DNA of 32,931 nucleotides from NS-11 sp036505795 (GCA_036505795.1 DASXSU010000052.1:1-32931), one strand, 5' to 3'; counted from the first letter of the stretch, positions 14,591 to 22,643 are shown. The notes: generated from the sequence alone by a model not told the origin. Numbers and translations are program-made.

Positions 14591-15232
14591 TCAATAACCC
14601 CTGGCGCCGTTTGAATATTGAGCGATACTGTTGAACGGAACGGAGCCTTTAAGTTTTTTTACCCACTCGGCAAAATGCATTATCTTGTCAACAGACAAAT
14701 CGCGAAAGGAAAGACACGCGTCTTCATGTCCCGCCTGCGCGCACATCGCCATCGTATAACAGTTCGTCCCTCCGCGAATGATTTTCAGGGAGAGATTCGC
14801 CTGGTGGCAATGTACTCCAACAAAGATACACGCGTCGATCTTATTATGCCAGATCGTCAGATTCGGGTGATTGGGATTGATCTCCACTTCCGGATTAATC
14901 TTGGGATATTTCGGCCGGTAATCGGGCATCGGAATCAACATCGGCTTTGAGCCTTCGGGGGCGCACTCTTTCACCGTCTCGTACAGAAATTTGATGGCTG
15001 TTGCCTTCTTCTTGGCTTTTTCATTCCACGCCCACAGGACGAGCGGGCCAGGGAAGATGGTCGGGACCTTGGCCGACAGAAAGACCCGCGCCCCATACTC
15101 AAAGGCTTCTTCCTCGGGAACAATTCTGCCGTTAATGTGAGCCTGTCCGGGATCGGGTAAGGTGTTCCCCATAGAGGCCGCGGCCGGCGGCAGGAAGGCT
15201 TCAGGTCCCGGACGAACAAGATACTGACTCAT
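14591..15232 (-). CDS. porE: 2-oxoacid:ferredoxin oxidoreductase epsilon subunit, CODH beta/CdhB-like
   Basis: The 213-residue protein resembles the CO dehydrogenase/acetyl-CoA synthase small-subunit family (CdhB-like, DHS-type nucleotide-binding fold) rather than a core oxidoreductase subunit. The diagnostic stretch runs over residues 132-173: ACIFVGVHCHQANLSLKIIR, then GGTNCYTMAMCAQAGHEDAC, with cysteines at 135, 142, 158, 164 and 173. It heads the operon with an AAGGGG ribosome site. Five-subunit complexes with such an extra subunit are known from Hydrogenobacter and Nitrospira, where they work under oxygen. What this subunit does is not established; metal or nucleotide binding is possible. 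Confidence 0.8.
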   Translation of the reverse strand: MSQYLVRPGPEAFLPPAAASMGNTLPDPGQAHINGRIVPEEEAFEYGARVFLSAKVPTIFPGPLVLWAWNEKAKKKATAIKFLYETVKECAPEGSKPMLIPMPDYRPKYPKINPEVEINPNHPNLTIWHNKIDACIFVGVHCHQANLSLKIIRGGTNCYTMAMCAQAGHEDACLSFRDLSVDKIMHFAEWVKKLKGSVPFNSIAQYSNGARGY

Positions 15233-15317
15233 GAAGTTCCCCTTAGCTTTGATTTGAAAGGAAAAGATGACACTTTCAGCCTCAGATTATCCCCTCTTAT
15301 CCTTCGTGAATGCAATT

Positions 15318-15375
15318 AAAAAGAAGGCCTAGAAGCGGGCACAAAGTAGTCATTCGTCCGTCTCCCATAGGCCTT
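15318..15375 (-). promoter_or_regulatory. Terminator-like inverted repeat in the por leader (candidate attenuator)
   Basis: In the leader between the por promoter and porE, the minus strand has AAGGCCTA (15375-15368), a 36-nt loop, TAGGCCTT (15331-15324) and then CTTTTT (to 15318). This has the form of a hairpin followed by a T-tract, about 85 bp upstream of porE. The large loop weakens the case for a simple terminator. The rest of the 383-bp gap between porE and hemW holds the promoter and no other gene that I can support. Confidence 0.4.
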
Positions 15376-15428
15376 TCGTCCAATAGCAAAACCCTTGGAT
15401 CTAAGCCTACCTCTTGAATATTTGGGGA

Positions 15429-15457
15429 ATTTTACGCAGCGGTCTATTCCTTGTCAA
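15429..15457 (-). promoter_or_regulatory. Sigma-70-type promoter of the por operon
   Basis: On the minus strand TTGACA (15457-15452) is followed after exactly 17 bp by TAAAAT (15434-15429). The -35 is perfect and the -10 matches five of six. The predicted leader is about 190 nt. Confidence 0.75.
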
Positions 15458-15615
15458 ATAGAATAAAGATGACACAGCCCGTACATCCGCATAGCCTTTA
15501 AATGCCCGAGCAAACTAAAGGGTTACGTATATTACAGATTTAATTCGCGCCTCCTCTGGGCCACGCGCCAAATACCCATTCCGCACCGTTTCGGCGCGCT
15601 CGATCACAAAGACCG

Positions 15616-16773
15616 TTATAAAAATGACGCGGCGAGGTCATCGGCGAAAGCCAAGCCGGTGGCAGTGGGGCATAGCACTTCTCCATTGATCTTGAGCCAC
15701 CCTACAGTCCTGGCCTGTTCAATCGGACTCTGAAAGCGCTCAAGGGGCGAAACGCCATAGCGACGCGCCAGAGAAGTGAGCTCCACACCACTTACCAATC
15801 GGAGCCCAAATGCAAGAGCTTCCCGCAAACGTAGATCGTCATCAGCCTCATCTCGTTCCGTCACAGGCGCTTGTCCCCGAAGTAGGCTCTCATGGTATGT
15901 CTCCAACGACTCAGCATTCGCAAATCGTTCTCCATCCAGATACGAATGGGCGGATGGACCAAGACCGAGCCATTCTCGATCTGTCCAATAGCCAAGATTG
16001 TGTCGACATGCGAAGGCGGGTTGCGCGAAATTCGAGACTTCGTACTGTAGATAGCCGGCTGCTTCGAGCATCATTCTCCCCATCTCGCTCATCTCCGCCA
16101 TTACGTCATGAGAGGTGAGGACGAGCTCTCCCGCCTCTTGCTCACGGGCAAATCTTGTTCCTTCCTCAATAGTCAGGCCGTAGAGTGAGATATGCTGCGG
16201 CATCAGATCGATCGCGGATCGCAGATTCGTACTGAGCCGCTCCAGCGATTGCCCCGGAAGACCGTAGATAAGATCGAGATTTAGATTCGTGAAACCGGCC
16301 TGCCGAGCACATCGTACAGCACGGTCGATGTCGGCCGCCGTATGAGGCGATCCGACCGATCGCAGTTCCGCACTGTCGAATGATTGCGCGCCCAGACTCA
16401 ACCGATTGTAACCGGCCAGGCGAAGTGCTCTCAAGAACTCCTCGTCAAGGCCGGCCGGATTTGCTTCGACGGTAATTTCGGCGTCAGGCAGGACTCGAAA
16501 TGCATCCCGGCAGGCCATTAGAATTCCGCCTAATTGGTCGGCAGACAATGTCGTGGGAGTGCCCCCGCCGACATAAATCGTTTCGATGGCCCGGTCTCGC
16601 AAGCCATGGTTGTTGCCATACAGCCGAATCTCAGCAAGCAAATCATTCACAAACGTGCCGGCCTCTCCTTCACGAAAACTCCCCTTGAAAAATCCGCAGA
16701 AGTGACACAACCGTTCGCAGAACGGAATGTGGATGTAGAGCCCGACGGCATCTTCACGAAGCGTTAGGGACAT
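15616..16773 (-). CDS. hemW: Radical SAM heme chaperone HemW (HemN-like)
   Basis: The 385-residue protein has the radical SAM cluster motif C19-x3-C23-x2-C26 (HIPFCERLCHFCGF), the VGGGTPTTL SAM-binding motif, and the NLDLIYGLPGQ and VSNFAQPAFACRHNLGYW segments of HemW. HemW inserts heme into target enzymes; it lacks the extra Cys of true coproporphyrinogen dehydrogenase HemN. The aromatic position after the third Cys is followed by Gly-Phe rather than the usual Asp-Phe. Its start overlaps the end of panC by ten bases, so it is the last gene of the dapL-folK-panC-hemW operon. I see no clear terminator after it. Confidence 0.9.
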   Translation of the reverse strand: MSLTLREDAVGLYIHIPFCERLCHFCGFFKGSFREGEAGTFVNDLLAEIRLYGNNHGLRDRAIETIYVGGGTPTTLSADQLGGILMACRDAFRVLPDAEITVEANPAGLDEEFLRALRLAGYNRLSLGAQSFDSAELRSVGSPHTAADIDRAVRCARQAGFTNLNLDLIYGLPGQSLERLSTNLRSAIDLMPQHISLYGLTIEEGTRFAREQEAGELVLTSHDVMAEMSEMGRMMLEAAGYLQYEVSNFAQPAFACRHNLGYWTDREWLGLGPSAHSYLDGERFANAESLETYHESLLRGQAPVTERDEADDDLRLREALAFGLRLVSGVELTSLARRYGVSPLERFQSPIEQARTVGWLKINGEVLCPTATGLAFADDLAASFL

Positions 16774-17615
16774 GTGATGACCATGTTATCGATCAGACGA
16801 GTCTTACCAATCCAGACGGCCAGCAATAAGACCGCCCGGCCTTTGACGTTGTCCACGACTTGCAAAGTGGCCGGATCCACAAGCGCGGCATAATCCAGCC
16901 GGGCCAACGGTTCTCGTCTGACAAAGCCAATCATGGCATTCCGCCCCTTTTTCGCCGAGCGCTCCCCGCTTTCAACCAGCCGGCGGGCCGACATTAATGC
17001 GCCAAAGAGCACGCCAGCCGCCTTGCGCTCGCGCGCCGACAACATGCGATTCCGGGAACTTAGCGCCAAGCCATCCGGCTCCCGGACAGTAGGGCGCACA
17101 ACGACGTCAATGGGTAGATCCAGATCTTTGACCATCTGCTTAATGACAACCACTTGCTGATAATCCTTTTGCCCGAAGAAGGCGCGATTCGGACCAATGA
17201 GGTGAAATAACTTTGCCACGACCGTCGTCACCCCGTCGAAATGTCCCGGCCGCGCTTGACCCTCATATCGTTCCGTGAGCTCCTTGACTCTCACGGTCGT
17301 CTGGAATCCTGCCGGATAAAGTTCCTGGACTGTTGGCAGAAATACGACATCAACGCCTTCCGCGCGGCAAAGACGGACGTCCTCGGCCGTCGATCTGGGA
17401 TAGCGAGCGAGGTCCTCACTTGGGCCGAACTGCAACGGATTGACGAAAATGCTGACGGCAACGGCGTCTGCCTGGCGCTTGGCCGCGCGAATTAACGATG
17501 CATGACCTTCATGCAGCGCGCCCATTGTCGGGACGAAGCCAATGCTTTCCCCTGCTGTGCGGCGCTCGCGCGCCCATGTCTGTATCGCTCGACGCGTCCG
17601 GATCGTCCGCATCAA
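16764..17615 (-). CDS. panC: Pantothenate synthetase
   Basis: PanC joins pantoate and beta-alanine using ATP, giving pantothenate for CoA synthesis. The 283-residue length fits. Family motifs are VPTMGALHEGH (about residues 28-38, the HIGH-like ATP site), SIFVNPLQFGPSEDLARYPR, GHFDGVTTVVAKLF, the FGQKDYQQ loop, and REPDGLALSSRN with the KMSKS-like region. The start overlaps the folK stop as ATGA. The product feeds CoA, whose last step enzyme (coaE) is also in this window. Confidence 0.96.
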   Translation of the reverse strand: MMRTIRTRRAIQTWARERRTAGESIGFVPTMGALHEGHASLIRAAKRQADAVAVSIFVNPLQFGPSEDLARYPRSTAEDVRLCRAEGVDVVFLPTVQELYPAGFQTTVRVKELTERYEGQARPGHFDGVTTVVAKLFHLIGPNRAFFGQKDYQQVVVIKQMVKDLDLPIDVVVRPTVREPDGLALSSRNRMLSARERKAAGVLFGALMSARRLVESGERSAKKGRNAMIGFVRREPLARLDYAALVDPATLQVVDNVKGRAVLLLAVWIGKTRLIDNMVITCP

Positions 17616-18160
17616 GAAGCGGGCAACCCACAGCGCTCTCCTTCACGGCTCCATGGAACAACAGGGTCTGTCAACCGAACGCTATGGGAGTCTTGAAGAC
17701 CTTCCAGCAGAGCCGAGACCGTTTGTTTAAGTACCGGATGGCAGAGATTCGGCGCTAATTCTGCAAGAGGAACCAGAACAAACCGGCGAAGGTGCAAACG
17801 CGGGTGGGGAAGAATCACTCCATTTGGGCCAGGCTTATTCATAACCTTCTCCCCATAGAACAAAAGATCAAGATCGATCGTTCTCGGCCCTTTCCGATCG
17901 TCAAGGTTCCGACCGAGACCGCGTTCCGTTTCACGCAATATCTCCATGAGTCGATCGACGGGTAATTCCGTTTCCACGCGCGCAACCAGATTAAGAAACG
18001 ACCCGCCCACATCGCCGACAGCCTCGGTCTCATAGGCGGATGAATAGCCCGTCAGCGCGCTTCGGGGGAGCATACCTAACAACCCCAGCGCCCGGGAGCA
18101 GTAGTCGCGCCGGTCTCCGAGGTTCGAACCGATGCCGATGTACGCTTCAACCTTTGGCAT
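17612..18160 (-). CDS. folK: 2-amino-4-hydroxy-6-hydroxymethyldihydropteridine diphosphokinase
   Basis: FolK transfers diphosphate from ATP to 6-hydroxymethyl-dihydropterin in folate synthesis. The 182-residue protein begins YIGIGSNLGDR, includes the middle motif SFLNLVARVET and the signature GPRTIDLDLLFYG, and ends with LPHPRLHLRRFVLVPLAELA, all expected for HPPK. The gene lies four bases after the dapL stop and overlaps panC by four bases. It is slightly longer than the E. coli enzyme because of a C-terminal extension. Confidence 0.95.
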   Translation of the reverse strand: MPKVEAYIGIGSNLGDRRDYCSRALGLLGMLPRSALTGYSSAYETEAVGDVGGSFLNLVARVETELPVDRLMEILRETERGLGRNLDDRKGPRTIDLDLLFYGEKVMNKPGPNGVILPHPRLHLRRFVLVPLAELAPNLCHPVLKQTVSALLEGLQDSHSVRLTDPVVPWSREGERCGLPAS

Positions 18161-18164
18161 AGCG

Positions 18165-19346
18165 CTAGGCGCTCAAGCCCACCTTCTCTATACGTTCCAC
18201 GGCCTCGGCCAAGCGTTCCTTGGTTGTACACAGGGTCATTCTGATGTAACCCTCGCCCGCGTCGCCGAACCCGTTGCCCGGCGTCGTCACAATGCCCGCC
18301 TTCTCGACCAGATGCGCCGTGAAGGTAGTTGAGGTAAAACCCTTCGGCACCGTGATCCAGACATAAAAGGCGGCTTTCAGCGGCTCAACCTCCAGGCCGA
18401 TGCGTTTGAGCCCGGTCAACAGGACATCCCGGCGTACCTGGTACGTGGAGCGGATACCGTCGGCCAGCGTCTCACCGGAATGCAAAGCGGTAATCCCCGC
18501 TTCCTGGATTGCCTGGAACACGCCCGAATCCATATTGCTTTTGACTTTGCCTAGGCCCGCTAAGACTTGCGCGTTGCCGACAGCAAATCCGATGCGCCAG
18601 CCGGTCATATTGAATGTCTTGGACAAGGAGTGGAATTCTACGCCGACCTCCTTGGCGCCGTCCGCTTCAAGGAAGCTCGCCGGCCGCCGGCCGTCATAAT
18701 AGATTTCGGAATAGGCGGCGTCATGACAAACAATAATCTTGTGCTCGCGCGCAAAGGCGACGACCCGCTTGAAAAATTCTTTATCGGCGGTCGCGGAAGT
18801 CGGATTGTTCGGGTAATTGAGAAACATCATCTTCGCGCGGCTCGCAATGTCTGCCGGAATGGCGTCGAAATCCGGAAGGTAGTGGTTTGCCTTGACCAAC
18901 GGCATCATGTACGAAGTCCCACCGGCAAAGCCAGTCGCGACCGGATAGACCGGGTAGCCAGGGGTCGGCACGAGCACTACATCACCCGGGTCAACGAAGG
19001 CGAGCGGCACATGACCGATCCCTTCCTTGGAACCTATCAGGGTGAGCACTTCACGCTCAGGATCTACTGTGACCCCGAATCGGCGTTGGTACCAGCTCGC
19101 CACGGCTTGGCGAAAAGTCAACATCCCTTCATAGGATGGATACTGATGGTGCTTCGGGTTGCCGGCTTCTACCCGCAGACGTTCGACGATCGGCGCCGGC
19201 GTAGGCAGATCGGGATCGCCGATCCCTAGATTAATAATGTCCATCCCGCGGGCGATCGCCTTTTTCTTCATCTCGTCGATAGCGGCGAACAGATACGGCG
19301 GAAGAGTCTTGATGCGATTCGCAGGTTCGATCGGAAAGCCGGCCAT
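18165..19346 (-). CDS. dapL: LL-diaminopimelate aminotransferase (DapL)
   Basis: This 393-residue class I PLP aminotransferase matches DapL, which converts tetrahydrodipicolinate to LL-diaminopimelate in one step for lysine and peptidoglycan. Seen are NLGIGDPDLPTP (about residues 39-50), YPSYEGMLTFRQAVASWY, the NYPNNPTS loop, CHDAAYSEIYYDG and the PLP lysine K243 in HSLSKTFNMTGWR, with Arg251 as the carboxylate contact. The N-terminal ANRIKTLPPYLFAAID segment is typical of DapL. A GAAGGAG site precedes the ATG. Alanine or aspartate aminotransferase is the alternative, though less likely. Confidence 0.87.
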   Translation of the reverse strand: MAGFPIEPANRIKTLPPYLFAAIDEMKKKAIARGMDIINLGIGDPDLPTPAPIVERLRVEAGNPKHHQYPSYEGMLTFRQAVASWYQRRFGVTVDPEREVLTLIGSKEGIGHVPLAFVDPGDVVLVPTPGYPVYPVATGFAGGTSYMMPLVKANHYLPDFDAIPADIASRAKMMFLNYPNNPTSATADKEFFKRVVAFAREHKIIVCHDAAYSEIYYDGRRPASFLEADGAKEVGVEFHSLSKTFNMTGWRIGFAVGNAQVLAGLGKVKSNMDSGVFQAIQEAGITALHSGETLADGIRSTYQVRRDVLLTGLKRIGLEVEPLKAAFYVWITVPKGFTSTTFTAHLVEKAGIVTTPGNGFGDAGEGYIRMTLCTTKERLAEAVERIEKVGLSA

Positions 19347-19410
19347 TCGGTCTCCTTCTCGCAGGGTGAAGTTACAGAGTACTGCACGCCGCGAACAAAG
19401 AAAAGGGGTT

Positions 19411-19439
19411 TTGACAGAGGCCAGACCCCATGTTAGCGT
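19411..19439 (+). promoter_or_regulatory. Promoter giving a leaderless mRNA for the esterase gene
   Basis: TTGACA (19411-19416) is followed after 17 bp by TAGCGT (19434-19439). Only six bases separate the -10 from the ATG at 19446, and no ribosome site precedes it, so transcription should start at or next to the start codon. Confidence 0.5.
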
Positions 19440-19445
19440 GACTCT

Positions 19446-20732
19446 ATGCTTTTACGGATAAGCTCCTGGTTCCTTCTGGGAATGATGCTGCTCAGCTCCC
19501 AGACTGCCGCTGTTCACGCTCAGGACCGGGTCGGCACCTCTCTTCGTTCCGTTGTGACAGAGTATCTTGCCACCCAACAAGGGCAAAAAGCCGGTGAATT
19601 GCTGCAGCAAATTCTGCTCCGCGAAGATGCCACATTGACCGCGGTCAGCTCGATTCTTTCTCAAGGGCGCGTGCACGACTCCGCGCCGGTCGGGACGCAG
19701 CCTGGACAGGAAGTCGAGGTTGGCTCGCAGGTGTTCGAGTACGGTCTCTACGTTCCTACAGGCTACCGTCCTGAAAAGGCCTATCCTCTGATTGTCTGCC
19801 TGCACGGAGCCGGCTTTACCGGCGATGCCTATCTGGAACGTTGGCAGATTCGCCTCGGAGACAGCTACATTCTGGCTTGTCCAACTCTCATGCATGCTGA
19901 CTGGTGGACCCGAACCGCAGAGCAGTTGGTCATGGCCACGATCAACGCAGTCACCGGCACGTATCATGTTGATCCGGATCGGGTGTTCCTGACCGGCATG
20001 TCAAACGGCGGAATCGGCGCCTATCTCATCGGCGCCCATCACGCCCCCCTCTTCGCAGCGATTGTCCCGATGGCCAGCGGCCTGGACGATGTCCTCATGC
20101 CGTTCCTCGAGAATTTCCAAAACACTCCTCTGTACATCATTCACGGCAAGCAGGACCAGGTCATGCCTGTCGAACTCAGCCGCTCCATCGTCGATACACT
20201 GGCGGAATTGAATTATACCTATGTCTACCGCGAGCACGACCGAGTCCATCCAATGGCGGGCGGCCACTTCTTTCCGCGCGAAGAATTAGCTGATTTGGTC
20301 GCGTGGCTTGATCCGAAACATCGAAATCCTTATCCAAAGAGCATCAAGGTGGTACAGGACGGCTCTCATCTGTTGCGCTTCGGCTGGTTGCGGATCGACG
20401 CGACAGACCGCATTGCCTCATTTACGGAAGCGTTGATTGATCGCCAAGATGAGGCAATGAAGTCTCGGCTGTATGCAAGACTTGACGCTAGGATCGATGA
20501 CAATACTGTTGCAGTGAAATCCCAACGGGTCCGCCGGTACACGCTCTTTCTCAATGATCAGCTGGTGAACTTCTCCCGGCCGGTCATCGTGATTACCAAT
20601 GGGACGGTATCGTTCAACGCAGTAGTAAAACCCAGTGTCCGCACGCTGTTACACGAGGCGCGCGTTCGCGACGATCAGCGAGCAGTGTATCCTGTCTCCA
20701 TCACGATCGACGTTCCGGCATCTCCGCAATAG
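19446..20732 (+). CDS. Secreted alpha/beta-hydrolase, feruloyl-esterase/PHB-depolymerase-like
   Basis: The 428-residue protein has a signal peptide (about residues 1-25, ending VHAQ), a helical region, and an alpha/beta-hydrolase domain from about residue 95. The strand and oxyanion segment is LIVCLHGAGFTGD, the nucleophile elbow GMSNGG places Ser186, Asp237 lies in GKQDQVMP and His274 in GGHFFP, making a complete catalytic triad. A C-terminal beta-rich domain of about 130 residues (from about 300, LLRFGWLRIDATDRI) follows and ends VSITIDVPAS. It would cleave an ester or peptide outside the cytoplasm; the substrate is unknown. The gene is transcribed divergently from dapL. Confidence 0.8.
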   Translation: MLLRISSWFLLGMMLLSSQTAAVHAQDRVGTSLRSVVTEYLATQQGQKAGELLQQILLREDATLTAVSSILSQGRVHDSAPVGTQPGQEVEVGSQVFEYGLYVPTGYRPEKAYPLIVCLHGAGFTGDAYLERWQIRLGDSYILACPTLMHADWWTRTAEQLVMATINAVTGTYHVDPDRVFLTGMSNGGIGAYLIGAHHAPLFAAIVPMASGLDDVLMPFLENFQNTPLYIIHGKQDQVMPVELSRSIVDTLAELNYTYVYREHDRVHPMAGGHFFPREELADLVAWLDPKHRNPYPKSIKVVQDGSHLLRFGWLRIDATDRIASFTEALIDRQDEAMKSRLYARLDARIDDNTVAVKSQRVRRYTLFLNDQLVNFSRPVIVITNGTVSFNAVVKPSVRTLLHEARVRDDQRAVYPVSITIDVPASPQ

Positions 20733-20894
20733 GCAAAACCCGCACTTTGTTTCTAACGCCGCACGCTGCTCCCCGTTTACACTAAACCACTAGATTATTT
20801 TCCTTAGAGTCGTTCTGGACATTTGCAGCGGAGAAAAGGAATCTTTGTCCAAGGCGAGATGGAGGTAAAACGGTCATAATAAATATGACGCAAT

Positions 20895-20926
20895 AGATTC
20901 GCAATAAATTCTGAGAAGACGAATCT
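20895..20926 (+). promoter_or_regulatory. Hairpin enclosing the ribosome site of the SAM-hydrolase-like gene
   Basis: AGATTCG (20895-20901) pairs with CGAATCT (20920-20926), which directly touches the ATG at 20927. The 18-nt loop contains the only Shine-Dalgarno-like stretch, GAGAAG. The structure could limit translation. No known riboswitch class is recognised. Confidence 0.4.
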
Positions 20927-21718
20927 ATGCTCGTTCATGTTGTTGCCGACTATGGTTTTGGTGATCTCGCATTCGCCGAGGTCGTGCAGCGGATCCGGTT
21001 CAACCTTCCGCATGCCGAATGCGTGCTGACCCCCGTTGCGCCCTTCGCGACACTTGCGGCCGGATTCTGTATCGCCCAATTGGCCCTGAACAGAGCGCCG
21101 GCGGACACTCTCGTCTACCATAACGTCGCACCCCGTCAGGATGACGAAGATTCTCGCGAGGCCAATTCCGGAGAAGCACTGGCATACGCGCGCCTGTCCA
21201 CCGGAGTTCAGGTGGTCGGCGTCAATGCCGGATATACCTTCTCTTTTGTCCGCGACGCTGCAGAGGAATTGCGTTGGGTCGCGGCTCCCGCAGAGGGGTC
21301 ACAGTTCCGGTCGCGGGACGTATTTCCGGAAGCCGCTGCCTCTATCGCGCTTGGGGAAATTGACGCGCTCGGGACGGCCATGAAGCGAGAGGACATTTCC
21401 GATATCCCGACCAAGCGGATCGCCTACATCGACGGCTATGGAAACTTAAAAACCACGGTGAGAGCCAATGAGCAATGTCCGCCCATCGGCACCATTGTGA
21501 CCCTCACGATCAACAGTCGAACGGAAAAAGCGGTGATCGCCGACGGGTCCTTCGGAGTTCCCGTCGGTAAATTGGCCTTTGCGCCGGGAAGTAGTGGGTG
21601 GACCATTGGCGGCCGGGAGACCCGCTGGATGGAACTCTTCTTACGGGGCGGCAGCGCGTGGGAAGCCTTCGGCCATCCGCCAATCGGATCACAAATTCAC
21701 ATCGACTGGCTGATCTAA
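20927..21718 (+). CDS. Divergent SAM hydrolase/adenosyltransferase-family protein (DUF62-like)
   Basis: The 263-residue protein resembles the SAM hydroxide adenosyltransferase family (DUF62), which splits S-adenosylmethionine into adenosine and methionine. N-terminal HVVADYGFGDLAF corresponds to the family's DFG..D start, VVGVNAGYTFSFVRD to the N.G.LS loop, and IAYIDGYGNLKTTV to the D.FGN..TN motif that starts the C-terminal barrel. The protein departs from the family in several places, and I could not assign the Asp-Arg-His water-activating triad with confidence, so activity is uncertain. The end (WMELFLRGGSAWEAFGHPPI) fits the C-terminal domain. It stands alone after the esterase gene, 194 bp away, and is convergent with the PEP-CTERM gene. 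Confidence 0.6.
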   Translation: MLVHVVADYGFGDLAFAEVVQRIRFNLPHAECVLTPVAPFATLAAGFCIAQLALNRAPADTLVYHNVAPRQDDEDSREANSGEALAYARLSTGVQVVGVNAGYTFSFVRDAAEELRWVAAPAEGSQFRSRDVFPEAAASIALGEIDALGTAMKREDISDIPTKRIAYIDGYGNLKTTVRANEQCPPIGTIVTLTINSRTEKAVIADGSFGVPVGKLAFAPGSSGWTIGGRETRWMELFLRGGSAWEAFGHPPIGSQIHIDWLI

Positions 21719-21740
21719 AAAGAAGAAAGAGCCACCCGAC

Positions 21741-22586
21741 TTAGCGCAAACGCCGTCTCCAGACAAAGAGGCCGGCCAAACCTGAACCCAAAAGCATGAG
21801 AGAAGCCGGCTCAGGAACCCCTGTGGGGGTAGGTTCAAACCCGCCGTCTGTAATTCGGACATTGCCTGCCAAAGTGGTTGCCTGGCCGCTTCTATCTAAA
21901 TCTACGGGGTTCAGCCCTCCGATCGCCCCAAACGAATTATGGGTGGGATCGTTTATGTCACCATTGACAAGGCCAAGGGAAGTGCCAAACGGTGTGACAG
22001 TAAACGGAGGGGAAGGCGCAATCGACGATACAGTGACCGGAAGAAAACTGTAAAGGCTCGACGTGGGTCCAGTAATATTTGTCGTCAGGCAACTACCACT
22101 ACCGGGGAAGCACTCGGCTAGAGCGAGCAGCCCTTTGCCGCTATTTATAAAAGCCGTAATATCAGCTTTACGTGCGATCAATCCATTGAGTTCTGCTTGC
22201 GTGAGTAATCCGCCAAACGATGAGGCGACGGCAATTGCCGTATACTTTGAGAGATCGACGGTGGTTAGTTCTGCGGCATTCACGCGATCATAATTCGTAC
22301 CTAACGTTAGACCAATCGAATTCAACCCTAACTCACCTACGCGATACCCGGAGGGAGGGGAGATCCTTGACTCAACCCATAAAAATTTGGTAGCGGCTCC
22401 GTCATCAAAAGTCCCGCCCGTTACGAAATTTAGACCTTCCCTTAAGAGATTTTTCGCTCCTGCCGAATCCTGGGAATGGAAGTCCGGATCATGACCCGTT
22501 ATGAAAACCGGTCCGGCCGATACTAGAGCCGGTGACAAAAACGAAGTCATCGTCAGGGCGAGAACATACCCTCTCCAGCTTCTCAT
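21741..22586 (-). CDS. PEP-CTERM-anchored exported protein with GATase-like domain
   Basis: The 281-residue protein has a signal peptide (about residues 1-24, ending VSAG) and a C-terminal sorting signal: VPEPASLMLLGSGLAGLFVW, then RRRLR (residues 257-281). This is a PEP motif, hydrophobic helix and basic tail. Such proteins are cut and attached by an exosortase. The body opens with VFITGHDPDFHSQDSAGAKN and contains YTAIAVASSFGGLLTQAELN and FINSGKGLLALAECF, which suggest a class I glutamine-amidotransferase-like fold (ThuA-like). That assignment is inference; a Cys in ECF is possibly equivalent to the elbow nucleophile. The ribosome site is GGAGG, and the gene has a sigma-54-type promoter. 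Confidence 0.85.
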   Translation of the reverse strand: MRSWRGYVLALTMTSFLSPALVSAGPVFITGHDPDFHSQDSAGAKNLLREGLNFVTGGTFDDGAATKFLWVESRISPPSGYRVGELGLNSIGLTLGTNYDRVNAAELTTVDLSKYTAIAVASSFGGLLTQAELNGLIARKADITAFINSGKGLLALAECFPGSGSCLTTNITGPTSSLYSFLPVTVSSIAPSPPFTVTPFGTSLGLVNGDINDPTHNSFGAIGGLNPVDLDRSGQATTLAGNVRITDGGFEPTPTGVPEPASLMLLGSGLAGLFVWRRRLR

Positions 22587-22628
22587 GACACTACCTCCGT
22601 TGGTTGCGAACTACCAACCTAGCGAATG

Positions 22629-22643
22629 GCAAGTACTGTGCCA
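22629..22643 (-). promoter_or_regulatory. Sigma-54 (RpoN) -24/-12 promoter of the PEP-CTERM gene
   Basis: On the minus strand, TGGCAC-AGTAC-TTGC matches the RpoN consensus TGGCAC-N5-TTGC exactly. Transcription should start near 22618, about 30 nt before the ATG, at a GTTGGT/ACCAAC inverted repeat (22599-22604 with 22613-22618). PEP-CTERM genes in several phyla are known to be driven by RpoN with the PrsK/PrsR two-component pair; that pair is not in this window. Confidence 0.75.

Noticed and set aside
13721..14614. 297-codon plus-strand open frame
   Set aside because: It is fully antisense to porA, whose protein motifs and ribosome site are clear; the frame is His/Arg/Gly-rich with no recognisable domain.
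18567..19229. 220-codon plus-strand open frame
   Set aside because: It is antisense to dapL and has the composition of a shadow frame.
20895..20926. SAM riboswitch before the SAM-hydrolase-like gene
   Set aside because: Only one short stem is present; none of the known SAM riboswitch cores is visible in the 194-bp gap.
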